A stretch of DNA of 64,000 nt, taken from assembly GCA_030762935.1 (NCBI GenBank), contig CM060898.1:99207281-99271280 (forward strand), read 5' to 3'. Position numbers and translations under genes: made by a program. Source of the stretch: Hymenopus coronatus. Taxonomy: Eukaryota; Arthropoda; Insecta; Mantodea; Hymenopodidae. Positions 13,101 through 27,200 of the stretch are shown piece by piece (within the stretch, counting starts at the first letter, position 1; each line of letters begins with the position of its first letter). The notes beneath the pieces were generated by a model. That model saw only the letters and a program-made list of their open reading frames with translations, was not told the origin of the DNA and ran no database searches.

Positions 13101-15179
13101 TTACATTTAACCTCATGTTCATGATCAACATTATAAACAGGTCTTCCTGCTCTTACTCCTCTCCACAGTCTTGGTCCACAAGAATCTTGTAATCATAATC
13201 CTTTAAATGTCTATGGAGAACATACGAGGGGCATACTGAAAGTCATGAGCAACCCATTGTAAAAATTTAAATTTCAACAATGTAATGAAACGAATTGCAG
13301 GATCGTAATATACAGACTTTAAGCCACATGCTGACATATTGTGACGTCATTAGCTTTTATAATGTGACCACAGACGGTGTTTGAAAAATGGCTGACATTG
13401 ATGTTTCGTTTCGACAGCGTGCTGTCATTGAATTCCTTGTGAAAGAAGGAAAATCTGCTCCTGAAATTCATCTCAGACTTCAACGTGTGTATGGAGGTGT
13501 CTGCATGGGTGCCGGCAGTGATAGAAGATGGGTGAAACATTTCAAAGATGGAAACACGAGTCTGCAAAATGCGCCTCGTAGTGGGCGTCCTCAAACTGCC
13601 TCCACAGAGCACAACAAGGAAAGAGTTGATGAGCTCAATACAGGAGATAGGCGTTTCACTGTGAATGAAATTGCTGCGCAACTTGGAATTGGACATAGTG
13701 CAGTGCAAGAAATGATCCACAGCTTGGGTTATCGAAAGGTCTGTGCCCGTTGGGTCCCCCGTTTATTGACTGAAGACCACAAACTTCAGAGAAGAACCAT
13801 TGAACAAAACCTTCTTCAGAGATTTCATAATGAAGGTGATGACTTTTTGACGTGTATTGTGACTGGAGATGAGAGCTGGTTCCATCACTATGAGCCAGGA
13901 ACGAAACGTTAGAGTATGGAATGGCACCACTTGAACTCACCATCGAAGAAGAAAGCGAAGACAGTGCAGTCTGTAGGAAAAGTTATGGGAAGCGTCTTTT
14001 GGGATGCACAAGGTTGCATTCTGGTTGACTTTCTTGAACCTGGACAAACCATAAATTCTGCCCGCTACATCAAGACACTTCTGAAGCTCCGTCGGGCTTT
14101 GCGTGATAAACGCCCTGGAAAGAGGATCATCCTTCAACAGGATGCCACTATGGAGAAGATCAGGGCATTAGGGTGGGAAACTCTTCCACATCCTCCCTAT
14201 AGTCCCGACTTGGCACCCTCCGACTACCATCTTTTCAGTTCTGTGAAGGAGCATATGCATGGCCAACGCTACGAGACGCTGGAGGATATTCGGAAGTGCG
14301 TGGGGGTCAGCGGGCAGCTGGAACGGAGTTCTATCACAGGGGCATTTTCAAACTTGTAGAACGATGGGAAAAATGTGTGCAAAACAATGGAGACTATGTC
14401 GAAAAGTGAAAGAAAGTCTGTAGATTATGATGATGTATTTGGTTTGGCTTAAAAGTAAATATTAAGATTGTAAAACAGTGTTGCTCATGACTTTCAATAT
14501 GCCCCTCGTATAACATGATAAACGAAGGTACTTATTAGCTGACATTACTTTTTATTAAATTATTTGAAAACTTTCTTTTGTATCATAACATGTTCCTTGG
14601 CGAGAGCTATAGGGTCTATATACCATCCATAACCCTCATTGTTAAGAAACAACACATTCGTATTATTATTATTATTGTTGTTATTATTATTATTATTATT
14701 ATTATCACTACTAATATTTCTACAGACATTGGAATTTTGCTCCTGAATAGAACCATGCCATTTTGCATCACTTGTAAACAATGCTGTTTCTGGTAATGAT
14801 TATGTCTACATGAAATTCCTGTTTCTTGAATATGATGTGGGTATAATCCAAACCTCCAATTGCACCAGGGAATGTATCGCACAGTTGCCATATCGCTTTA
14901 GTTTTTTGAAATGCACCACATTGCCAGAAATTTGATCCAATCAAACACTCATGCCCTTGTGTAGTTAAAGCAGACCAACTTTCCAGAAAGTTTTGGACGC
15001 TGAATTCGAGAGACCTCTGTATCTTCTGCTATGCCACACTGAAACCCAGAGTTTACTACCACCAGTCAAATGGTCAGCATTCTGGCTTCTCACCCAAAGG
15101 TCCTGGGTTCGATTTTTGCCTGGGGCAGGGTATTCTTTTTTAATTAGCATCATCTTCTATCCCCACAGAGTTTCTAAGC

Positions 15180-15224
<45 letters not shown>

Positions 15225-18200
15225 CGTGCGTGCGTGGGTGCAAAAGTGTGTGTGAGAGAGAGAGACTGAAAAAACAACAATCAGAAACCTTGCTGTTCAA
15301 TGAGAAATCGCCAGCAGTTTCTAAAGTAAAGCCTTGATTATGACCACAGAAGTTAAATGGGTATATATATTTTAAAAACAAAAAAAGAAACAATAATATT
15401 CTAATCTTTCTTCAGAATCCCTCCTGGTTTAATAAAGCTTCCTTTTGTGCTCAAAAACACCAAAGTTGGTACCAAATCTGCCATAATGTATTTCAAGAAG
15501 CTGCATCTCGTGTGTTGAGGCACCTTCTTAGGTGACTTAACAAATCATGAGATGCATTTGATGAAAGTAAGACACAACTACTTTTTGTTAATTCCAAAAC
15601 CGACACTTGTCTCATTACGTAAGTGAGTAAGATGTTGGCCTTCATCTTAGTCATTGGGTTTCATACAAAAGTGAGATACATCTCGAAAATTGCAAGTTTT
15701 GAGACACATCCCCCTTTTATTCATACCACCCAACAGAAATTTGGGTTCTCTGGACTTATCAGATCTGAGAATAAATTAGTTTGATTTTTAGAAATATTTT
15801 TATTGTAATTGGATACCTTATTAAAATATATAAAGAAAATTATGAAACATTTCTTTTGTGCTAATAAACAAATTACCTAGTTAGTTTTTATCATCAGTAA
15901 TCCACTAGAAGTTATGAATTTGTTTTATAAAATTCAGATCTTGAATGGGATTTATTAAAACTATTCCATGAATAAAATGTAACATAAATAATACATATTA
16001 TGAGGGTCAAAAGAGCTTAATTGGAATCTAACACAGTGAAGTCGTAAGATCAATTGCAAGTGGAATGGAGACAGCTGAACTCTTTTGCTTCCCTAACCTG
16101 CTTTTTATTCAGGAACATGTTTTTGCCGATCCATTATCAGCATCTGTGGTTGCACTGACTGAGTTCAGAATTGAAGAATCATTGTTAATGGAGTTACACC
16201 CTGGTGGCTGTTAACCCTCGTTTCAACTTCATCCAATGTCTACTGGGGTGCAACTCTACTCAAAGTGACTCTTCTACTCTGAACTCAGTCAGCACAGCCA
16301 AAGATGCTAACAATGGATCAGCAAAAACATGTTCCTGAATAAAAAAAATAGTTAATGAAACAAAAAAATATTTAGCTGTCTCCACTCCAGTTGCAAATGT
16401 ATCATTACTTTCTTACTTGTGTTGTTTAAAAACATTGTCAACTATTAGATCTGGCATACTAAATGAATAAGCAATCAAATGTCTTTTGGTACACAAGCCA
16501 AAGTTACATAGATAACTACATACATTACATTGCAATCTGTAGATCCTTATTTGAGATTAGACTCTATGCCCAAACTCTAGGATGTAGATCAGTCAAGAAT
16601 TGGTTATTGATAATTATAAGGGGACCAAGGCGAGTGTGGTCCTGCATTGGAGAGCATCACTTGTATGCATAATGATCTTCGCTCCCCTTGGTACAATCCA
16701 GTTAGGAAAATTTGAATGATTATGGAGGGATGTCTGCGAACTGTGGCCACAACTTTAAATGTGCACAGTGGCTCTTTGAACAATCCTCTGAACGTGAGCA
16801 AACTCTAGCAGTATCAACAATCCTCTGAACGTGAGCGAACTATAGCAGTATCAGTGAATATTGAGTAGCTTGTGGGCTCATTAATGTCGCATAAAATGGG
16901 GCCGAAAATAGAACCATTCAGGGATGGGTACATTACTGCCCTTTCCGATGCAAAATATTTGTATTCTGAGATTATTTCACCATTTCCAAAAAAGGCATCT
17001 CAAATGTGCTAAATAAAAAAGGCAAGACTAGAAGAAACCTTATCCCAGAGGGTAAGAAACACGCAAATCCACGACCAGCTATCAGCCGTACTCCAGAGGT
17101 AGTTCGAAAGGTCATGAATTTTGTCTCAGGCTTGAATCCGGCTACACAGAGAGCAATTGCATTGAAGTTTGGAATCTCCAGGACAACTGTGAACACCATT
17201 ATCAACCGGAATTTAAACCTAAAAAAGTGTCATAAAATCAGAGTCCATCAGCTATTGCCCCAGCACATTGCAGAACATGCCACTAACTCCAGAAAGTTGT
17301 ATGAACACTACCCGGCAGGTGACAAGTGGATGTTTGTGGTCACATTAGATGAAGCATATGTTTATTTAAGTTACTGCAACAAACCTTAGGCCATTTATTA
17401 CCATTCAAGGGGAGAACAAAATTATGAAAGATGGCATAATGCAGTTAAAGAAAATTTTCTCAGAGGTTTTATGGTCATAGCAAGAAACAACTACAATGGG
17501 AAGTTAACTATCCGCCAGGTGGATAAAATGTCAAAGTCAACTCGGCATATTATCAGACTAACTTCCTCACCTCCATATTCCACATAGAAATCCCTACTCT
17601 CTGCGGTGGAGATGCATTTAAGGTCTGGCTGCACCAAGATGAGGCATCAAGCCATACGTCTGCTTCAACCTGCCAGTTTTTAGAGAAACAGGAATCCATT
17701 CTATCCCAAACTGAACTATTACAATACAAACACATCAGACCAATTAATTTACAGACACAAAAGAAATAAAAGACTGCATGAAATCACCACTCTGGAAAAA
17801 CTGGATAAACCATCAGTGAAATTTTGCAAATTTACTTTTCACCCAAAAGTGTTCTGGAAATTCGAAAGGATTTTCAAAGACTTAAATATACAACTGGTCC
17901 CTCAAAATAAATATAATATCCAGAACTTATTGAATCACCCTTTGAAAGGTATCACACTGAACACTAAAAAACAGGAATTTATAAAATGAGCTGCCAAGAC
18001 TGCAATAAGATTTATATTGGAAAAACAAAACAAAATTTGGAAACTAGGATGAAAGAACACTTGAGAAGCATTAGGTACAAGCATGTAGACAAGTCTGCAG
18101 TAGCACATCATTTGGGTCTGAAAATCATAACATAAAGGAAGAAATGGAGTTGATTAAATGTGTAAAGAAACCTTTGGAACAGCAAATTTGGGAAAATATC

Positions 18201-21200
18201 TTTAATCACCAAAGAAGAAGACTCCTCTCATGAATTTTGAGGTCCCGCCATTGATGACGTCATCCTGTTGACAAGAGTAGAGGGCAACACAATGCCAGGC
18301 TGCACACAACCACCTGTTGCATGTAATGTTGTTGCCCTCTGTCGTGTAATGGTTACCATGCTAACTTCATATATCCAAGGTTATGGGTTCAAACCCGGCA
18401 GAGGACAATGGATTTTTTTGGGTGTAAAAATCCTTAGCTTGGCTTCCTTAGGAAGGGAAGTAAAGCCGTTGGTCCCGTGTCATAGATTTACGGCACGGAA
18501 AAGAACCTCAAGCCTGATAGAGAGGCCTCTGAGCAAAATTAAACAGTCTTTCATGCCCAGTGTAGAATGGGACACTGAGAACCACAGCAGTTAAAAAGCG
18601 TCCATAAATAAAACGCCATTTACATGTAATGTCAGTCTTCCCCGGAACTGTATATGGGTTAAAGTACCCTGAAACCAGTTTTCCCAAATGAAGGCAAAGT
18701 TGGAGCAAAAAGTGTAAAAGGTGACTCAATTCATTTAAATTATGGTGCTCCACTGTCTAAAATACTTCTTTTAATTTTATATATTTGTTGAATTTGCTGC
18801 TAGGAAGCAATGGGCCAGCACTCTTGGGTATATTTGCCTATTAGTATTACCTTTCCATTTAGCTGTAGCATAAAATGCAAACTGCTGCATATCTGAAATT
18901 GAAAACTTATACAGCATATAATGGAAATAAGGTTCATCCTTTACATCACTGATATTAGACACTTATAAGTAATTTTGTTAATAATATTGTGTCTATCTTT
19001 ATCTTACATATTACAAAGTTTACCACATGGATGTGCCATGGCCAACTGGTTAGACCACTCGCCTCTCACCTCGACAGCCCAGGTTTGATCCTAAGCGACT
19101 ACTTGTGGGATTTGTGGTGGACTAGGTCGCACTGGGACGGTTTTCTCCAGGTTCTCTGGTTTCCCCTGCCATCGCATTCCACCGGTGCTCCGTCTTCATT
19201 CCATATATCATCAGTGTCATTGCCTGCGATGCCATTTGTAGTAAAAATGGGCGTTACACACTATTTAAAAAAAAAAAAGAGGCTTTGCCACTGCTGTAAA
19301 GTTTGAAATGTACTTTTTTCTGCATGGTATTTGGAAAATATATATCGCAAATGCAACCCAGTCCCAGAATAGAGAGTATACAGAAAGGAAGCTCAATTGT
19401 AATCCATGTGCCACAAATTTAGTGCACAAGTCCTGCCATATTGGGACCAAGAAAAAGATGTGTTGTTGAAGTTACAAACTTCATAATACACATTTTCTTA
19501 ATGTTATTATGTATTTTAGCTACTGGGGTTATATTCTACTCAACAGTTATATTATACGTTGTACAAATTAGAATATTTGTTGACTCTTAAAACTTTACTG
19601 CTCTTATAATCAGCAGTAAGAGAAAAGCCGACCAGTGCTGCTCAGCACCTAATGTACAAAAATCAAATATAAATCAAGTATAATCAAACTTTGGTTTTAT
19701 ATTGTTTATTTGTATCGTGTAATGACAAGAATTATTAAAGAAAGCATAACATGTGGTATAGAAACATGAAATGTCTCCTGTGAAGTTAGTAATGTGATTT
19801 ATCATGTGCATGCATCAAGCTTCTTTTGAATTATTATTATTTTATTTATTTATTTATTTATTTTTTTTTTTGTATGATGAGACTGATTCATTGTAATAAT
19901 ATTTACTGCCCATTCTGATTCTATAACTTCAGCTTTTTTATTCTTTTATTAAATAAAACTTGGCAATCCATGGAATCACTTGGTTATTTACTCCTACCTA
20001 CATATTTTCCTAACCATCATTGCATGTCGCTAGGGTTTGTTTTGTAGATATGAGTAGCAAACAACACAGCCTCAAAAATCTGATGTGTTCCATTCACATG
20101 ACTTTCTCTAGCTGTTCCACAACAAACTTTTCTTACAAAAGATTATTCTTTTATCTACATCATTATAATCAAGTTAAACATTACTAGAATTGGTCTTATT
20201 ACTTGCTTCTTTGTAAGAAGGAAATAAGAGAATGCACAGGCTAAAGCAGTGGTCAAATTTTTTTAAAGCCAGTCGCTATGTAAAATAATTGAAATCGGTC
20301 CTCTTAGCTTGTTAGGAATGATATTCCCATTTGAGAAAAGTTTAAGTATCTTAAACCGAAACCAACAATAACTCGGAATATCTCTAAAACGGTCAACTTT
20401 ACTTAAAAAAAAAAATAAGAATAATAATGATGATGTATATACCATAAGTTGTGTGATTTAATGTAATCTGCATTTTTTATGCAGTAAATTTTTGTCTATC
20501 TCTTACGGTTAATCAGTACACAAATGTTACATAAAAGTCATCCAGAATGAAGAGGTCTTCAGAGACTATTCCCAGAAAATTTAAGATATACATTTAATTT
20601 GTCATTAGAATATATTAAACATATGACATTTTAATCAAAATTGTCATTTTTGAGAAAATCAAAATTTTTGAAAACTGTTCCATTTAAAGGGTAGTTTGGG
20701 ATGGAGGGGGATTTCCTTAAAATCTTCGTGTCCATCCTTGCAAGAAGCTGAACTTAAATATCAATTCTGGTGTTTAACCGACTTTTCGTTTTTGGGGTAT
20801 GCTGTTCACAGACAGACACACAGACCTTTTTCTAAAATGCATTTTTCAGACACAGGGGACCTTAAAACATATATTTCTGGTGAAATCTTGGTATCAAAAG
20901 TTTGAGTGGAATACAATACCTGCTCTATCCACTATGTACACTGTACATATTTTATTTCAGTTTATATTAATTTGTTTTGTTTTAAATTAAATTTTGAGTT
21001 ATTAGTATATAAGTATTATCTGTAAAATAATGATGTATATCAATAATTTAAAAGTGGGAAATAAAGTATAAAGTTTGCAATATATGTCCTGGTATAGGGA
21101 ACAAGATGCCAGGATGTTGTATTACAGATTTTATTTTATTTTATTTTTTTGTACATATGGGCTAGAGAAAATAAACATGACTTGAAACGATTTTTATTAA

Positions 21201-24200
21201 AATACCATATGTTTAAAATGTTTGCTTGAGAAATGAAATATATAGCTTGAATTTTCTAGCTATGTGCTTTGAAGTTCGTTTCAGTCTGAGTGACTTTTAT
21301 AACCGGTAAACCATAAAAGAGATAAATCTTACTACCCAAAAAATGTAGATCCTGTTATAAGCCAAAAATTTGTCTTGTACATTTTTGTGTAGTTAACGAT
21401 TTTCAAGATAGTACTTTCTGTTATTGATTACAATTTTCAAATACATGTAAATTACCAGTAAGGCTTTCTTCTTTAGTTGTTTCGAATTCATGCAAATAGA
21501 ATGGAATTTCTAAGCATCACATAGTGGCTGGCATCTTAAAAATTTGACTATCGTTTATACTTATAACAAAATGCGCTATTAAAATTTCTCAGTATTAACA
21601 GAAACAGAAGAATAAGCAGCCACATAAATAGTTTGTAGGAGGGCAAGCAGAGATTGTAATGTGTATGCCACACATAAGATTTTGATACATATGTTTGTGC
21701 TTTATTATTTTAAAAATTTTAATTTGCTTAAAATCGTATGTAATAAACAGCTTTCATGTACTAGGTCCCAATGTGGCATCTAGCACAGAGCTTGGCTTCG
21801 TGCACATCAAAGAAGCCAACCTCAAGTTTCCTTTCTGTATACTCTCTATTCTGTGCCCCAGTTGTGAACATCAGGCCGCGCCATGGCCGATTGGTTAGAC
21901 CACTTGCCTCTCATCTAGGCGGCCCGGATTCGATCCCAAGCGACCGCATGTGAGATTTGTGGTTGACAAAGTGGTGCTGGGGCGGGTTTTCTCCGGGTTC
22001 TCTGGTTTACCCCACCACCACATTCCACCTGTGCTCCATCTTCATTCATGTATCATCAGTGCCACGCCTGCGGTGCCATAAGTAGTTAAAGCGGGCATTA
22101 AACACTACACATATGGTTGTGAACATCAATATTTTGGGGAAATACATTGTCTTGTATTCGGATAAATATGGTAATATTCTTTCTTTCCCTGAAAGTCAGA
22201 AGATAGTCTTCCCCAGAATTTGAGCTCTGAATGTGCCTAATCTTAAAAATAATTTGATATAGCACGTTTTATAATCATAAGGACATACTTGAAAATTGGT
22301 CTTCAATGACTACTATGGATAAAATTGTTAAAATTTACTATTCTTTTGGTATATTTTCATAGTTTGAGCTCCAACTTTTGCACCACTTTGTGTATTTGTT
22401 TTACATTGCAGATAGGTTATTAAAGAAATGTAGAAGTGCCCTCATCAATTCTAAGCATGCAAAATGTGTCATTTTATGTTTTGATATTTATATTTGAGTA
22501 GCTCTAAGTAAATACAAATAATACTTTAATGATTAAAATGCTGCATATGCATTTATATTTTGTGTGTCTTATCTTTTGCAGCGACATCCTGTGGATACTA
22601 CCAAAGAAAAGTGTAGGAAGTTCCTAGCAAACCTTTTGGAATTATCAAGCAGAGAACCAAAATCAGTTGAACGGAATGTAAGGACATTGATACAGGAGCT
22701 AATAGATACCAAGGTGGAACCGGAGGAATTTTGTGACCGATTGGAAAGGTTGCTTAATGCCTCACCACAGCCTTGCCTTATTGGTTTTCTGAAAGTACGT
22801 GTTGTAACAGTCAACTTTCTTTCTAGTCAGTGATGTGTGTGTATTTCTTTTAAGCTGATAGTAGAGAGAGATAGTGTGTGAACGGAGTGTAAAGAATGTG
22901 TTTGTGGGACACAAGTTTGGGTATGTATTAACATTAAAATCTCATTTTTAAAATATTAGTTTTTTTTTTTTCGTTTCATATGGAAAGAGCTCTTCTTTCT
23001 GTTTTAAAATAGAGTAAAACTTATTTAAATAAGTACTTGCTCAAAGGTATCTAACTTTCTAATTTTGGAACTGTAAGGCAAAAATATTAACGATTATTTT
23101 TATATGCAGATTTTAGAAAGATAGATGTGCCATGTATATTTATTTACTGTTTGGGTTAAAGATTACCTTCAAGCTCTTGCAAGTATTTATTCTTGCTTCA
23201 ACCAAAGAGCTAGTACCAGGCATGTTTTAAAATTTCATGTGAAGTTTATATTCAGGGCTAATCTGTGATGTATGGCTTAACAAATGTTACACACTATTTT
23301 GGCATTCTGTAACTCATAACAAAGCAACATTAGGATAAGAATAAAGATTTGTTTGATTAAAGCAGTAAACACCAAAACCTGTTGCCAATGCATTTGTTTT
23401 GGAACAGAATCGGATAGACATCATTTTAATGCTGCTGTAAGTCAAAATGTATGCTCAAAAATTAAGATTTTTAACCATTAAATGCTTATTTATGTTTTAT
23501 AGCATAGCATATAAGCACATTATACTTAGGTAAGCAATGTTCCATGTGATAGCATTGATAAATGATGATCCCAAGGATAAAATATCCCCACATAAAGAAT
23601 TAATTTAATTTTTAACAAATCTCTGGCCATACATTGTAATGTTTGTAGCATTGCTTAACCTACTTTTGAACAACAATGGATGGAACCAATGATAATGGTT
23701 GGTAATTACAAAATTAAAAACATTGTAGTAATATACAGTTTCTTATTTAAAATGTTAGAAACAAATACTAGAAGAAATATGGAAATTATAATGCTGGTTT
23801 AAAGTTAAAAATGATCAAATTTGCTTAAGAGAATGGAAATAGTTGCCAGTTATGAATTCATGGTACCTAGAGTATGCAAAAGGTGAAAACAAAATGAAGC
23901 CCTAATGAAAATTCCTAATGAGTTTAGAAAATCATTTTGTGTCCCAAAGAGCAGTAAATATCCTGCAGTTGAAAGTGAACTTTTGAACTACGTTAGTGAG
24001 TTACATAATAAAAGAATTGGAGTTTCTCATGAAATGCTGCAATTCAAAATGAGGGAAATAACATAATGTATAGGTATAAGCAATAATGGATTCAAAATGG
24101 ACTGTCACTTAAAAGATGCACATCAATTTGCCAAAAAATAATGCAAGATTTCGAAGAGGGAGAAAAAGAAAAAAAGTAAGTGTAAAACTATTAAAGATAA

Positions 24201-27200
24201 TATAAGGATGCTTTATATGAACTGGTTGTAACGTAGGTGTCCTGACTTGACACCAACGGGGAAGTTATGACAGCCCATGATAGAAATAGTGTGCGAGAGG
24301 ATTGTAAAGGCATGGAAATTGATAACTCATATAACCAATGCTTTGGATGGCTCGCAAATGACACTTTATGGGAAGAAGATGGAGAAGATGAATCTGAGGT
24401 GGAAAATGGCAGTAGCAGTGATCCAGAGTCTGGAAATGCTCTAGGTCAACAAGATATGTGAGCAATAGGAAAGTTTTTTCTAACCTAAAAATTTGCTTGC
24501 ATAAAAGATGCGCCTAAGGTTTCCTCCTCCAAAAATTGGACAAATTGTGTTCATTACGCACATAAATACATAGTTATTAATTTAAGAATTTTAGGTTCAA
24601 TAGTGATTTTGATTTGCATCCGTCACAAATATATTTGCTTGATTGTTGAGCTAAGATTAGCAACTGAGAAATTTCGAGGACTTGAGATATTCAGAGTTAA
24701 GTTTTCCTTTCCAGAATCATTTTAAGAGAATTTACCATTAGTACAGAAAATGGATGTGCTGGGAAGGGTCTAACAGAAGGCAATGATTTTGGTTTTAAAG
24801 TGAATTAAATGATTTTAATTTATACTTAATAAATTTTGAAAAATAATCTGAAAATACTAGTAGGAGCAACATTCTCCCAGATAGTAGAACAAATAAAATT
24901 AACCTTTTTTTTTTTGCCTATGATCTTCTGCTTAACAAACACTTAAAATAATAAGGCTTATCATCAGATATTAATTATGAGTTTCATTCAAAGATTAAGA
25001 TGCAAGAACATTTATACAGAATTGAACTAAAACTAAACTAAACAAATTAGTACCTGCTTAGTTATGCTTGATGATATACATTAAAACTTCAGAAAAAATC
25101 TGCAAGACAACTGGTGTATTAAAAAAGTATTACTAAAAGCAAAAGCTATAAACAAACGTGAGTAATAATTGTGGATTGGTATTAATCTGTGAAGCTTGCA
25201 TCAAAATAATATGAAATCCAACTCTTTGCTGTTCATTGTTTTGTGAGTCTCTAACGTGAAAGTGAATCTCATTTTACAGCACCATTACCATAGCTGTTCA
25301 GTCACTGTGTGAGTTTGCTCCCATAACATATCTAATTTATTGGGTTCACTTGCTGTTCTAAGTATTGGTACAAATTTAAAAAATCAATAGTATCCCAGTG
25401 CTGTTCACAGTAAGAAAACAAAATGCTATCGCAGAGTTAATGAATTTTCAATTAGTTACTCCAGTTACTTAATAAACTGTGAGGAAACAAATATTGTAGT
25501 AACAAATTAGTTTACAGAATGCCAGATAGAGAAAGTTTTGATAAGAACAGTTTTTAAGCTTAACAAATAATTGTAGCTAGCTTCATAAAAGAAGTCACAG
25601 AATAGCCCTGGTTGACACAAATGGCTCCATTATTGCTTTCAATCGTTCATTCTGGATCTTTGTCACACCAAGGTAAGTGAACATGTGTGTGGTCAGCAGG
25701 TGCAGCAAGTGAAGATGTCACACTTGGCATGTACGTATGTCAATAATGAATTCTACTTCAGGAAATTTCCTGCCACGTTATTGACAGTATATAAAGGGGC
25801 CCAGAAAGCTGAGTTTCGACAGTGAGTTCAGAGCAAACAGTCGCAGTAGAGAGACAACCAAAGCAACAGAATGAACATTGTAGTGACAAGATAATAATTA
25901 TACTACAGGATGCAGTCAAGACATTTATTGTAAACAGTATCTGAGACAATAAAGATATTTTGTTACACTGATGTCAGGAGCGGGATTTAATGTCACAATA
26001 GAAATGTTGAAAATATTATGAGCCAAAATTAAGACCATGAAATCCAGAATGGAGGAAATGCACTTTGGCATGGAGAAAATAGAACAAAAATGGAATCCAT
26101 TATGGAAGAAATTAAATTGGGAATGGAGGAGGGTAAGAAATTGAAATCTGGAATGAAGGAAATGAAAACAAAAATGAAATCCAGAATGGAATCTGCAATG
26201 GAGAAGATAGAGGAAAAAGTGGAATCTGACATGGAGAAGATGGAAGAAAAATTGAAATTTGATTGGAGAAGTTGGAGACAGAAATGAAGATGGAAATGTT
26301 CAAGGTGAAGACAGAGATATCCACCAAAGTAGAACAACTGTCCAATGTTAGGAAAGGTATAGAAGACTTTGGCCAATGCACCCTGGAGGACTTTGACGAA
26401 TGGCTTAATTTCCTGGAAGGTTAAAGCTGACGCATGTGCTGAGGGCCTATATACTGTGATGGAGATGATACATGAAGGCAAGACAACGAAAAGCAAATCA
26501 GCATTCGCATCATGCACCAAGGCGACCAAGGGGGATGTGAACTTTAGAAGTCTTCCATTATCGGTTTGCCTCTGTCACCACCCAGAGCAAGCCCTACAAC
26601 TGATAGCTAGCCTTCAGGTACAGGCAGCAGAAGTATTTAATGCAATTCCAATGTCGGTAGTGTCCAGAGAGATCTGGCAAGCTCTTGAGAGCCAGTTCAG
26701 GAACCATTGCTTGGCCACAGCATACTGCAGTCATTGCAAGTTATGGCTGCAACAGCCAGGGTAGGAGTTTGTCCAGGAAATAGAGCATCTAGTGAACGAA
26801 GTGCTGTGAACACTTGCATTGTTATGTGTCCCAGGTATGACCTGCTCTGTCAATGGGTGTGCGATGCCAAGATACAACAGCGCCTAATGCTCAATGTCTA
26901 TAAGATGGTCCATGATGTGTTGATGGCAGCCAAGGAGGCAATTGGGCCCCTGCTGGAGTTGACACTGGGACAGAGCACCACGAGCCTGAGGGTGTTTGTG
27001 ACAAGGGTGGCTGAGGATGTCATACTGGGACTGTATGCCCTCAGAAGCCATAAGGCAATGGTTGACATCGACTGGAGCATCTCGTGACTTAGCTGAGATG
27101 TATTGCTCCGGAGTCCACTTGAACCTTCAGGGATCTGCAGGGTTATCATGTCAGACAATGTGATTGTGCCTGCAATAAATGAGATGGTGGTGAGGGTGCA

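Larger units (their letters stand above)
19363..21856. mobile_element. 2.5 kb insertion with 26-bp terminal inverted repeats (element D)
   Basis: cagaatagagagtatacaga... at 19365-19390 is the exact reverse complement of 21828-21853, and weaker inverted similarity continues inward for about 60 more bases. The flanks share cccagt (19357-19362 and 21857-21862), a possible target duplication. The insertion interrupts a family C copy. Inside are a plus-strand B element and part of a minus-strand one, but no transposase frame, so it is non-autonomous. Confidence 0.75.

Noticed and set aside
13319..13943. Minus-strand open frames opposite the mariner
   Set aside because: They are antisense shadows of the transposase frame.
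14560..14891. Poly-Asn and poly-Ile open frames
   Set aside because: Produced by the ATT microsatellite.
15157..15393. Open frames with His-Thr or Val-Cys runs
   Set aside because: Produced by the TG microsatellite.
18330..18622. Open frames within SINE-A copies (also at 1842-2087, 3060-3254 and 34311-34583)
   Set aside because: The same peptide appears at every SINE-A copy because the SINE is repeated. It is not a gene family.
26029..26529. 166-codon minus-strand open frame
   Set aside because: Antisense of the Lys/Glu/Met-rich gag coiled coil of the gypsy-type copy. The Phe/Ser/Ile-rich product is an artefact of that composition.
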